Shown in pieces: positions 1 through 6,326 of a stretch of DNA of 6,506 nucleotides. The notes beneath the pieces were generated by a model that saw only the letters and a list, made by a program, of their open reading frames with translations, was not told the DNA's origin and did not search any database. Positions within the stretch are counted from its first letter, which is position 1. Every line of letters begins with the position of its first letter. Location of the stretch: positions 1 to 6,506 of the forward strand of contig CAOKFJ010000109.1 in assembly GCA_948467695.1 (NCBI GenBank). Direction: 5' to 3'. The translations under genes were made by a program, and so were the position numbers. The stretch comes from an uncultured Allobaculum sp. (GTDB lineage Bacteria > Bacillota_I > Bacilli_A > Erysipelotrichales > Erysipelotrichaceae).

Positions 1-118
1 CGATGAAGATGAACATTTCGTATTCATCCTGGTATTTGACAAATTCGCGGATGGCACCGATGTAGTTTCCGAGCGTCAGACGTCCGGTCGGCTTGATTCC
101 GCTGAGCATTTTCTTCAT
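1..118 (-). CDS. trpS: Tryptophanyl-tRNA synthetase, N-terminal fragment (cut by window edge)
   Basis: The first 39 codons of a class I aminoacyl-tRNA synthetase that charges tRNA-Trp with tryptophan in the cytoplasm. Seen: the N-terminus reads MKKMLSGIKPTGRLTLGNYI, matching the TrpS opening S-G-[IV]-[QK]-P-[ST]-G followed by the class I HIGH-type motif, here T15-L-G-N18. Thr in place of the first His is usual in Bacillus-type TrpS. It is followed by GAIREFVKYQ, typical of the first Rossmann helix. The ATG at 118 is chosen because AAAGGAG (124-130) sits 5 nt upstream; the internal ATG at 109 would be too far away. The gene runs off the left edge, so the KMSKS loop and anticodon domain cannot be checked. 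It diverges from the ppdK side and has its own promoter. The leader is only about 70 nt, too short for the T-box often seen on Firmicute trpS genes. TyrS is excluded by the SGIKPTG/LGNYIGA pattern. Confidence 0.93.
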   Translation of the reverse strand, partial: MKKMLSGIKPTGRLTLGNYIGAIREFVKYQDEYEMFIFI

Positions 119-144
119 GAATTCTCCTTTTTAAGCTCATCTGT

Positions 145-180
145 ACAGAGCGCAATGTGACAATTATTGCCCGTTTCTGT
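145..180 (-). other. Imperfect hairpin in the trpS 5' leader
   Basis: On the trpS strand, ACAGA (180-176) pairs with TCTGT (149-145), and inside it GCAAT (170-166) pairs with ATTGC (156-152) around a 9-nt loop. The two stems are separated by an asymmetric bulge. It lies between the predicted trpS promoter and its ribosome binding site. There is no T-run after it, so it is not a terminator. It may be only a leader structure or chance, because the plus-strand promoter overlaps the same bases. Confidence 0.25.
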
Positions 181-185
181 ACACT
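157..185 (+). promoter_or_regulatory. Sigma-A-type promoter for the 299 open frame (and possibly ppdK)
   Basis: The -35 GTGACA (157-162) is followed by exactly 17 nt and the -10 TACACT (180-185), matching consensus at 5 of 6 and 4 of 6 positions. Transcription would start near 192, about 107 nt before the TTG at 299. It faces the trpS promoter, whose -10 is at 193-198, so the two polymerase footprints would overlap. Predicted by eye from spacing and hexamers only. Confidence 0.42.
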
Positions 186-192
186 TTAGACG

Positions 193-201
193 TTTATACC
201 A
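193..201 (-). promoter_or_regulatory. Extended -10 promoter of trpS
   Basis: Read on the minus strand this is TGG followed by TATAAA, an extended -10 element (TGn plus 5 of 6 matches to TATAAT). The -35 region 17 nt upstream (TTCTTT) is weak, which is acceptable for an extended -10 promoter. It gives a trpS leader of roughly 70 nt. Confidence 0.4.
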
Positions 202-298
202 ACAAAGTGAACCACAAAGAACCAAGACAATCAACACCGCCCGATCCGCATGAAAATGCATGAAACAAGGGCGCTTAAACGAAAGGGGCTGAATTGGA

Positions 299-745
299 TT
301 GGCATATGTTCTGACCATTCCCGGATGCGCGCGCATCCGTTCGCTTCGTCAGGCTCTCAAGGAGATGGAAGTGGAACCTGTATGTGTTCCCCTATGTTCT
401 CTTTTAACGGATGCAGACGAAAATATGCGATACCTTAGCCAGATTGGCGACTTTATAAAAATGAGTCCGGAAGAGATGATACTTTCGCCGGCAAGTGTTC
501 CAAGACCACTTGTTCTCTTTGAAGAAGATGAAATCGAGATCGCCAGAGCGCTGGCATCGCGCGATTCGTATCCGTCCTGTCTGAAGAAATGCAAAATGCG
601 TCCGGTATGCCTGAGCGCAGACAAACCTGCCGCTTTTGGTGTATTTGACCGCAAAAATTGTGTAAGCGATTTCAAATCGTGTGTTTCAATCGATGAAAAA
701 ATATGTAAAATAGTGTCATATGAAATTCTCACAAGGAGGAAACGC
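299..745 (+). CDS. Small unrecognised protein; frame open into ppdK with no stop
   Basis: A TTG at 299, preceded by AAAGGGG (282-287) about 11 nt upstream, opens a frame beginning MAYVLTIPGCARIRSLRQAL. The frame has no stop through 745 and runs directly into the ppdK frame. A stop at 290-292 excludes an earlier start apart from an ATT. To about residue 118 it looks like a genuine small protein: a hydrophobic strand, a basic amphipathic helix (RIRSLRQALKEM), another strand (VEPVCVPLCSLL), an acidic middle, then PRPLVLF, EEDEIEIARALASR and MRPVCLSADKPAAFGVF. Beyond residue 120 the codons become poor (ATA, TGT, AGG AGG) and overlap a likely promoter and the ppdK ribosome binding site, so that part is probably not coding. 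Skipping one A in the A5 run at 653-657 would end the protein at TAA 663-665, giving 121 aa ending DRKIV. The alternating fold loosely recalls DUF3783-type proteins, but no diagnostic motif is present. Function unknown. Confidence 0.5.
684..711 (+). promoter_or_regulatory. Possible ppdK-proximal promoter
   Basis: A -10-like TAAAAT (706-711, 5 of 6) lies 16 nt after TTTCAA (684-689, a weak -35), in an AT-rich stretch just before the ppdK ribosome binding site. This would give a very short leader of about 25-30 nt. It suggests ppdK can be transcribed independently of the 299 frame, but the -35 is poor. Confidence 0.3.
733..740 (+). promoter_or_regulatory. Strong ribosome binding site fixing the ppdK start
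   Basis: AAGGAGGA, with 5 nt between it and the ATG at 746, is close to the perfect complement of the 16S 3' end. It decides that PPDK starts at 746 and not at the upstream TTG of the same frame. Confidence 0.9.
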
Positions 746-3376
746 ATGACTAAGAAATTTGTGTATCACTTCATTGAAGGCGATGCGAGTATGCGTGAAG
801 TGCTCGGAGGCAAAGGTGCCAACCTTGCTGAAATGAGCAAACTGGGTATGCCTGTACCCAACGGCTTCACCATCTCGACAGAAGCCTGCAACCAGTATTA
901 TGACGACGACGAAACGATCAACGACGAGATCAAGGAGCAGATCTACAAAGCCCTTTCCGAACTGGAAGAGGAAACCGGTAAGAAATTCGGCGACGACGAA
1001 AATCCGCTTCTTGTTTCTGTACGTTCCGGAGCACGTGCTTCCATGCCTGGCATGATGGATACTATCCTCAACCTTGGCATCAATGACACAGTAGCAGCAG
1101 TTATCGCTGAAAAATCCGGAAACCCCAGATTCGCCTACGACTCCTACCGCCGCTTCATTCAGATGTTTGCGGACGTAGTTAAAGGACTCTCCAAAAAACG
1201 CTTTGAAGAAATCATTGACGAAGTCAAAGCGGCTAAAGGCATCAAAGACGACCTCGACCTTGACGCTGACGATATGAAAGAACTCGTTGCACGCTTCAAG
1301 GAATTCTACCGCGCCGAACTCGGCTGCGACTTCCCGACAGATCCGCGCGATCAGATGATGGAAGCCATCGAAGCTGTATTCCGTTCCTGGAACAACGAAC
1401 GCGCTATCTACTACCGCCAGCAGAACGACATTCCGTCCAGCTGGGGAACTGCCGTTAACGTGCAGATGATGGTATTCGGTAACATGGGCAACAGCTGCGG
1501 AACCGGTGTTGCCTTCACACGTAACCCCGCTACCGGCGAAAACAAACTGTACGGCGAATTCCTGATGAACGCGCAGGGCGAAGACGTTGTAGCCGGCGTT
1601 CGTACTCCCAACAAAATCGAACAGCTCAAAGAAATCTCTCCGGAAGCTTTCGAGCAGTTCGTTAAAATCTGCGACACTCTTGAACATCATTACAAAAACA
1701 TGCAGGACATGGAGTTCACCATCGAAAATGGAAAACTCTTCATGCTCCAGACCCGCAACGGCAAACGTACCGCTCAGGCTGCTCTGAAGATCGCCTGCGA
1801 TATGGTTGACGAAGGCATGATCAACACCGATGAAGCTCTGCTCATGGTTGAACCTCAGCAGCTTGATTCTCTGCTTCACCCGATGTTTGACGCTGCAGCT
1901 CTTAAAGAAGCTGAAGCCATCACAGCCGCTCTTCCCGCATCTCCCGGTGCTGCCTGCGGTCAGATCGTTTTCTCCGCTGAAGAAGCCATTGAAGAAGTAG
2001 CCAACGGAAAGAAAGTTGTTCTTGTCCGTCTTGAAACATCCCCTGAAGACATCCAGGGTATGGCTGCCGCTGAAGGTATCCTTACTGTTCGCGGCGGTAT
2101 GACATCCCATGCAGCTGTAGTTGCCCGCGGTATGGGCGCATGCTGCGTATCCGGTGCCGGCGATATCGTTATGGACGAAGCAAACGGATGCTTCACTGTT
2201 GACGGTAAGGTATACAACCGCGGCGACTGGATTTCTCTGGACGGTTCCACCGGTAAAGTTTACGGTGAAGCTCTCCCGACAGTACCCGCAGAAATCTCCG
2301 GCGATTTCGAACGCTTCATGAAATGGGCTGACGACAGACGCCGTCTGAAAATCCGCACCAACGCCGACACACCGCGCGATGCAGCTCAGGCTGTTGAATT
2401 CGGTGCTGAAGGTATCGGCCTTGTCCGTACAGAACATATGTTCTTCGACGGCGACAAGATCAAAGCGATCCGCGAAATGATCGTTGCCAAAACTCCTGAA
2501 CAGATCAAAGCTGCTCTGGACAAAATGGAACCCCTCCAGCAGGAAGACTTCGAAGGCATCTACGAAGCTATGGAAGGCAGACCTGTCACCATCCGTTACC
2601 TCGATCCACCTCTGCATGAATTCGTTCCCCATAAGGAATCCGAAATCATCGAACTTGCTGCAGACATGGGCATCGAAGCTGCTGAACTGCAGTCCATCGT
2701 TGACAACCTGCACGAAGTGAACCCGATGATGGGTCACCGCGGAAGCCGTCTTGCTGTATCCAACCCCGGACTTGCAGCAATGCAGACTGAAGCCGTTATC
2801 CGCGCCGCCATCAACGTGAACAAGAGACATCCGGAATACAACATCGTTCCTGAAATCATGCTCCCGCTGATCGGCGATCTCAAAGAGCTCAAATACGTCA
2901 AGAAAATCGTTGACGAAACAGCCAAGAAGATCCTTGCCGAAGAAGGCGTTGAAATGGAATACCATGTTGGTACCATGATCGAAGTTCCGCGCGCTGCTCT
3001 CAAAGCCGGCGAACTTGCTGAAGAAGCTGAATTCTTCTCCTTCGGTACAAACGACCTGACTCAGCTCACATTCGGTTTCTCCCGCGATGATGCTGGAAAC
3101 TTCCTGCCCAAATACTACGATGCGAAGATCTACGAAAACGATCCGTTTGCCAAACTCGACCAGGAAGGCGTTGGCGAACTCATCAAGATCGCAGTAGAAC
3201 GCGGCCGCGCTACTCGTCCGAACATCAAACTTGGTGTCTGCGGCGAACATGGCGGCGATCCCGCTTCCATCGAATTTGTAGACGGACTTGGTCTCAACTA
3301 CGTTTCCTGCTCCCCGTTCCGAGTGCCTATCGCAAGACTGGCTGCTGCACAAGCTGCTATCAAACACTCGAAATAA
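746..3376 (+). CDS. ppdK: Pyruvate, phosphate dikinase
   Basis: Interconverts pyruvate + ATP + Pi and PEP + AMP + PPi in the cytoplasm. In anaerobic Firmicutes it serves PPi-linked glycolysis or PEP supply. The product is 876 aa, matching the family's usual length of about 875. Domains in order: the ATP-grasp nucleotide-binding domain (about 1-340), with GGKGANLAEM (K23) and SVRSGARASMPG (R93); the swivelling phosphohistidine domain (about 390-510), with GGMTSHAAVVARG carrying catalytic His455 next to Thr453; and the C-terminal PEP/pyruvate TIM barrel (about 530-876), with RTNADTPRDA, RYLDPPLHEF, metal ligands E746 (IEVPR) and D770 (GTNDLTQ), and the catalytic Cys832 in GVCGEHGGD. All key residues are present, so the enzyme should be active. 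The ATG is chosen over in-frame upstream codons because of the AAGGAGG site at 733-740 and because family proteins begin with this MTKKFVYHF-type N-terminus. Codon use is strongly biased (GAA, GGC, AAA, CTC, CGC), as expected of a highly expressed gene. The product ends KHSK and a terminator follows 48 nt later. No dikinase regulatory protein gene is in the window. Confidence 0.98.
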   Translation: MTKKFVYHFIEGDASMREVLGGKGANLAEMSKLGMPVPNGFTISTEACNQYYDDDETINDEIKEQIYKALSELEEETGKKFGDDENPLLVSVRSGARASMPGMMDTILNLGINDTVAAVIAEKSGNPRFAYDSYRRFIQMFADVVKGLSKKRFEEIIDEVKAAKGIKDDLDLDADDMKELVARFKEFYRAELGCDFPTDPRDQMMEAIEAVFRSWNNERAIYYRQQNDIPSSWGTAVNVQMMVFGNMGNSCGTGVAFTRNPATGENKLYGEFLMNAQGEDVVAGVRTPNKIEQLKEISPEAFEQFVKICDTLEHHYKNMQDMEFTIENGKLFMLQTRNGKRTAQAALKIACDMVDEGMINTDEALLMVEPQQLDSLLHPMFDAAALKEAEAITAALPASPGAACGQIVFSAEEAIEEVANGKKVVLVRLETSPEDIQGMAAAEGILTVRGGMTSHAAVVARGMGACCVSGAGDIVMDEANGCFTVDGKVYNRGDWISLDGSTGKVYGEALPTVPAEISGDFERFMKWADDRRRLKIRTNADTPRDAAQAVEFGAEGIGLVRTEHMFFDGDKIKAIREMIVAKTPEQIKAALDKMEPLQQEDFEGIYEAMEGRPVTIRYLDPPLHEFVPHKESEIIELAADMGIEAAELQSIVDNLHEVNPMMGHRGSRLAVSNPGLAAMQTEAVIRAAINVNKRHPEYNIVPEIMLPLIGDLKELKYVKKIVDETAKKILAEEGVEMEYHVGTMIEVPRAALKAGELAEEAEFFSFGTNDLTQLTFGFSRDDAGNFLPKYYDAKIYENDPFAKLDQEGVGELIKIAVERGRATRPNIKLGVCGEHGGDPASIEFVDGLGLNYVSCSPFRVPIARLAAAQAAIKHSK

Positions 3377-3424
3377 AACAGTTTGCAACCCGTAGACTGT
3401 ATACGAGCGATTATTCCTGAATAC

Positions 3425-3461
3425 AAAAAACCGGCATATCCAGAAGATATGCCGGTTTTTT
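3425..3461 (+). terminator. Rho-independent terminator of ppdK (bidirectional in form)
   Basis: A perfect 10-bp stem, CCGGCATATC (3431-3440) with GATATGCCGG (3446-3455), and a 5-nt loop, is followed by six T (3456-3461) and preceded by six A (3425-3430). It can therefore work on either strand. It lies 48 nt after the ppdK stop. Confidence 0.95.
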
Positions 3462-3770
3462 GTGAAGTGCTGCATGCCCGACACACAACCGTGAGGAGGG
3501 CGGCCGGGAATGGTAGACCCATCGATTTCATCGAACATGTCTTCAAAGCTGTAAATAATGGACAATTCAGTGATTTTATAGATTCTGTTGTTTCAAATTC
3601 TGACTTTTAATTGCATATAACTTCGCTAATCAATACGATGAATGTGGATATTAGCACGAATAAAAGACTCATCCCTGAAACATAGATTGAATCGATTTCC
3701 CTATGCAGCGATGACTGTTAACTGACTTCGAGGCGAGCTTGATCAAAAAGATTCAAACGAAGAATCAAAG
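3462..3770. other. Intergenic region, no confident gene; possible short remnant
   Basis: About 310 nt between the ppdK terminator and the next gene. The only protein-like stretch is a 39-codon plus-strand frame from GTG 3491 to TAA 3610. It lacks a ribosome binding site and encodes an amphipathic tail (GRPIDFIEHVFKAVNNGQ, then FSDFIDSVV). It could be the end of a decayed gene or chance. An ATG at 3510 after GAGGAGG (3493-3499) opens a 14-codon frame (MVDPSISSNMSSKL), too short to call. No tRNA, repeat array or insertion-sequence end was recognised. Confidence 0.35.
3592..3621 (+). promoter_or_regulatory. Candidate promoter for the lipoprotein-like gene
   Basis: TTCAAA (3592-3597, 4 of 6) is separated by 18 nt from TATAAC (3616-3621, 5 of 6). 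An alternative just downstream is TTGCAT (3611-3616), 17 nt, TACGAT (3634-3639). Either would leave a leader of about 140-155 nt before the ATG at 3784. Weak hexamers; prediction by eye. Confidence 0.33.
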
Positions 3771-3777
3771 AAAGGAA
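3771..3777 (+). promoter_or_regulatory. Ribosome binding site fixing the start at 3784
   Basis: AAAGGAA lies 6 nt before ATG 3784. The frame is also open from a TTG at 3739, but that codon has no upstream purine-rich site, so 3784 is preferred. Confidence 0.75.
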
Positions 3778-3783
3778 CTAACG

Positions 3784-4935
3784 ATGAAAAGGCCTATCTT
3801 CAGAAGAATTGGAAACAGGATGGAGTGTTTCCATAATGCGATACTTAGAATTCTTGTTTGCGCGCTGGTTCTCTTCCAGTTTGGATGTTCCAAAGCACAA
3901 CCATTGCCTGGTGCAGACTACCTTCTTATTACTGATCAGCAACTGGCTGCTGTAAATGAAGACGGTTCATGGGAACTGGTCGGGAAAAGGAAGCGCGATG
4001 CTGAAGATCAAAATCTGGTCTACTCCACGGACATGTTTTTTGAAAATGACGAATTCTTTTTCGGGAAAACATGCATGTCTAAAAATCAACGTGTTTATCT
4101 GGAGAGAATAAGCAAAAATCCCGTAGAAGTGATTCGTAAAAAAATCGCTTACGGAGATACAAACTGTATGGCATTTAATGGGACTGAGCTTTTGACAACA
4201 GTGAATCGAAATTCCGAACTGCTGATCTGCAGGTACGATAAAGAATTGAATCTTGTGGATGAATGCTCTCTTGAGTGGATTGAACAGCAGGATATGGAAG
4301 GATTTATGTGCTGGGAAATTCAGCCATATGATGATGGATGGATTTTTCTGGTTGTTATACATCCTGCTGGCACTGACGCAATGTATAACGAGAACCATCT
4401 TCTGTTTCTGGATTCCGAATTTCAGGTCCATAAGGATTACGACCTTGGATTTTACGATGGAACATACTCTTCTTTTGTCCTCAAGGACAACAATGTCTAT
4501 TTAAGCCGATATGTCCAGGGTAAAACCGAGTCATTTGAACCAGCATATGGCAGCGCGATTGATGTATTCAGTCTCGAAAGCGGTATGACAACCGCAACGT
4601 ACGAACTTCCATATACAACAAATGGACGTTTTGTGCAAAACGCCCCTGATGATCTCCTGATTCTTGATCGCTCCAGTGCGCAGACTGATCGACAGATTCC
4701 AATCGTTCTTCTCTCGCTCGAAACAGGGGAAACTGTTCCTGTTCGTATCGATCGCGAAGATCTGAATGCAAACGGACCGGCGCCATTTATCTCTGTCGAT
4801 CAGGATAGAATCTATATCACATATCGCTCTGCTGTCTACAGCTATTCAATAGATGAGCGTGAGCTCGAAACCGTGGATCTAGAAGAGCTCGGTCTATCCG
4901 ACTATCTTCTCTTTACGAACTGTTCAGCAGACTGA
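3784..4935 (+). CDS. Secreted, probably lipid-anchored beta-rich protein of unknown function
   Basis: Not assigned to a named family. The 383-aa product starts with a basic n-region (MKRPIFRRIGNR), then a hydrophobic helix (AILRILVCALVLF) and QFGC, with Cys35 the likely lipidated residue. The lipobox is imperfect because -3 is Gln instead of Leu/Val. A second ATG at 3820 would give a shorter, more typical signal peptide but has a weaker ribosome binding site. The mature part has no membrane segment. It is built from short strands alternating with acidic or Gly turns: DYLLITDQQLAAVNEDGSW, TELLTTVNRNSELLICRYDKE, HLLFLDSEFQVHKDYDL, NNVYLSRYVQG, DDLLILDRSS, DRIYITYRSAVYSYSID. This spacing suggests a beta-propeller or similar repeat exposed on the cell surface (inference). 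It sits alone, with a terminator upstream at 3425-3461 and one downstream at 5058-5099. Codon use is less biased than in ppdK, with more AAT, ATA and TCT. Confidence 0.8.
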   Translation: MKRPIFRRIGNRMECFHNAILRILVCALVLFQFGCSKAQPLPGADYLLITDQQLAAVNEDGSWELVGKRKRDAEDQNLVYSTDMFFENDEFFFGKTCMSKNQRVYLERISKNPVEVIRKKIAYGDTNCMAFNGTELLTTVNRNSELLICRYDKELNLVDECSLEWIEQQDMEGFMCWEIQPYDDGWIFLVVIHPAGTDAMYNENHLLFLDSEFQVHKDYDLGFYDGTYSSFVLKDNNVYLSRYVQGKTESFEPAYGSAIDVFSLESGMTTATYELPYTTNGRFVQNAPDDLLILDRSSAQTDRQIPIVLLSLETGETVPVRIDREDLNANGPAPFISVDQDRIYITYRSAVYSYSIDERELETVDLEELGLSDYLLFTNCSAD

Positions 4936-5057
4936 CCGATGCGGCTCATCGAACGATTTGTGCTGTGATTGTGCGGATGGCAGATAAGCGGTTTGAGATA
5001 TTTCATCCAAAATCGGCTGAGCATTGAGGAAAAATTCCAGTACAAGACCTAAAAACC

Positions 5058-5099
5058 AAACGAGACAGACACCCGACGGGATAATCTGTCTCGTTTTCT
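5058..5099. terminator. Hairpin terminator between convergent genes
   Basis: A 12-bp stem, AAACGAGACAGA (5058-5069) with TCTGTCTCGTTT (5085-5096), has a 15-nt loop that itself contains CCC-GAC-GGG. The T-rich tail TTTTCTT follows on the plus strand. On the minus strand the stem is followed by GGTTTTT. It can close the lipoprotein-like gene (3' UTR about 120 nt) and also the reverse transcriptase gene, which ends at 5163 on the other strand. Confidence 0.82.
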
Positions 5100-5162
5100 T
5101 GTGCTTGATTCATTACTGCTTATGCTTGCTGATTTTAAAGTGACTGAGCTCGCAAGAAATGT

Positions 5163-6323
5163 CTATTCCCAGAATTTGTTTTCCGCGAGTCTTCTTGTTT
5201 TCTTTTTGATTTGCGCTTTTTTCTCGCTTCTTGTACGATGCCTTTCTTTTTGCATATTTCGGCTGACCGCATTCGCGTATTTCTGGTTCTGTTTTCTTTC
5301 CGCATGCCGTGCAGAATCGTTTTTCTGTTCATGCACAGGTTGTGGTCTGCTTTTTTCGATAGTTTTTCTTCTTCGTGTCTGGCTTTCGGGCATGAGAACG
5401 CGATTTCCCGCAACAACTGAGGTGCGTTCTTCTTCTTTTGTACGGCTTTGCGGAGGCAGGGAAATATAGCGCTTCTTTTTAGGAAGCCATCGAAAACGTC
5501 CTCCAAGAAACGGTCCGTACAATCCGTGCTGTATGGCGGTTTTGGCGGGATTGGGTTTGAGCCCAAGATTTGTATCGAGCAGATTCATGATCTGCCTCAG
5601 ACGGTAGTGCGCTTCATCGCCGGACTTGCAGAACACCATGATGTCATCGCCAAAACGCACAAACGGCAGTTCGTGGCGATCCAGAAAATGATCGAGATCC
5701 ATCAGACAGAGATCGACAAGAAGCGTTGTCAGCTCGCCGGAAGCATAAATGCCCGCAACTTCATACCGTTCGTCAAACCATTCGCTCGCTGTAAGCCTCA
5801 TGAGCGCTTCATAGACCGCAATGGCGTCTTCGCTGGGAATAATTTTAGCCAGCTTGCGGGAAATAATCCTGCGATCAAGGCTCTCCGAGCAGTTCTGCAC
5901 ATCGATCTGAATCGCCCAGTCATTGCCTGCTTTAAGGTACGCCATACAGCGCTTATGCGCTTTGCGCACGCCTTTGTACTTCTCATAAAAGAAGACAGAA
6001 TCATCAAGTCTGTTCTGCATCAGCTCTTTGAGCACGATAAAGGCAGCTTCCTGAATCAGACGATCGACTCCGGACAGGACCATAACCTTTCGTGTTGATC
6101 CGTCTTTTTTCGGAACAATGACAGCCTGAGCCGGACTGGGTTTCCAGGTCATGTTCAGCATTTCCTTGCGAATGCTGTCTTTTCGGCTTCTGAATTCCTG
6201 GACAATCGCATCTGCTTCTTCCTGCGAGCATTTTATACCGCCAACAGCCATCAAAAGGCGTTCGCCGGCTTGCCGTATGGTTTCGTCGTCAAGAATCCAG
6301 TCAACAAATATACTTTCAGGCAC
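5163..6323 (-). CDS. Divergent stand-alone reverse transcriptase (RNA-directed polymerase fold) with basic tail
   Basis: A 386-aa protein with the reverse transcriptase fingers/palm order of group II-intron-like RTs. Seen: finger motif PSPAQAVIVPKKDGSTRKV (about 62-80); VDRLIQEAAFIVLKELMQNR (about 86-105); motif A AIQIDVQNCSESLD with catalytic D141; motif B GIYASGELTTLLVDLCLMDLD (about 191-211); motif C FVRFGDDIMVF with D226 and D227; motif D GLKPNPAKTAI with K261; then FLGGRFRW (272-279). All catalytic carboxylates are kept. Oddities: the position five after D141, usually Phe/Tyr, is Ser146; the motif B Gln is Ser195; the box is FGDD, not YADD. From about residue 281 the usual thumb/maturase and HNH domains are absent. 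They are replaced by about 105 residues with roughly 29 Lys/Arg against 12 Asp/Glu, probably disordered and nucleic-acid-binding. GTG 6323 is chosen because AAAGGAGTGATC (6327-6338) overlaps the in-frame GTG at 6332 but stands 8 nt from 6323. No partner gene is visible. The role (defence, repair or element-derived) is not known. Confidence 0.92.
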   Translation of the reverse strand: MPESIFVDWILDDETIRQAGERLLMAVGGIKCSQEEADAIVQEFRSRKDSIRKEMLNMTWKPSPAQAVIVPKKDGSTRKVMVLSGVDRLIQEAAFIVLKELMQNRLDDSVFFYEKYKGVRKAHKRCMAYLKAGNDWAIQIDVQNCSESLDRRIISRKLAKIIPSEDAIAVYEALMRLTASEWFDERYEVAGIYASGELTTLLVDLCLMDLDHFLDRHELPFVRFGDDIMVFCKSGDEAHYRLRQIMNLLDTNLGLKPNPAKTAIQHGLYGPFLGGRFRWLPKKKRYISLPPQSRTKEEERTSVVAGNRVLMPESQTRRRKTIEKSRPQPVHEQKNDSARHAERKQNQKYANAVSRNMQKERHRTRSEKKAQIKKKTRRLAENKFWE

Positions 6324-6326
6324 AGC

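Noticed and set aside
3510..3554. 14-codon frame MVDPSISSNMSSKL after GAGGAGG
   Set aside because: Too short, with loose spacing and no conserved neighbour. A GA-rich stretch there is likely by chance.
716..3565. A 949-codon open frame on the minus strand opposite ppdK
   Set aside because: It is a shadow of ppdK, whose strong codon bias leaves few stops on the opposite strand. The translation is a Phe/Val/Ser/Asp-rich chain with no recognisable motif, and it runs through the terminator.
3739..3783. TTG at 3739 as the start of the lipoprotein-like gene
   Set aside because: No ribosome binding site precedes it, while AAAGGAA precedes ATG 3784, and the added 15 residues would lengthen an already long signal peptide.
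5101..5469. A 122-codon plus-strand frame rich in Phe and Leu that looks like a membrane protein
   Set aside because: It is the antisense of the Lys/Arg-rich tail of the reverse transcriptase: AAA/AGA codons read backwards give TTT/TCT, producing false hydrophobic segments. It has no ribosome binding site.
5135..5566. An alternative basic reading frame (143 codons) overlapping the RT tail on the same strand
   Set aside because: It is also Lys/Arg-rich because of the purine-rich strand, but it has no start signal. The RT frame is continuous with FLGGRFRW, so no frameshift is needed.
5448..6098. A 216-codon plus-strand frame opposite the reverse transcriptase
   Set aside because: It is antisense to the RT palm motifs, lacks a ribosome binding site and shows no family pattern.
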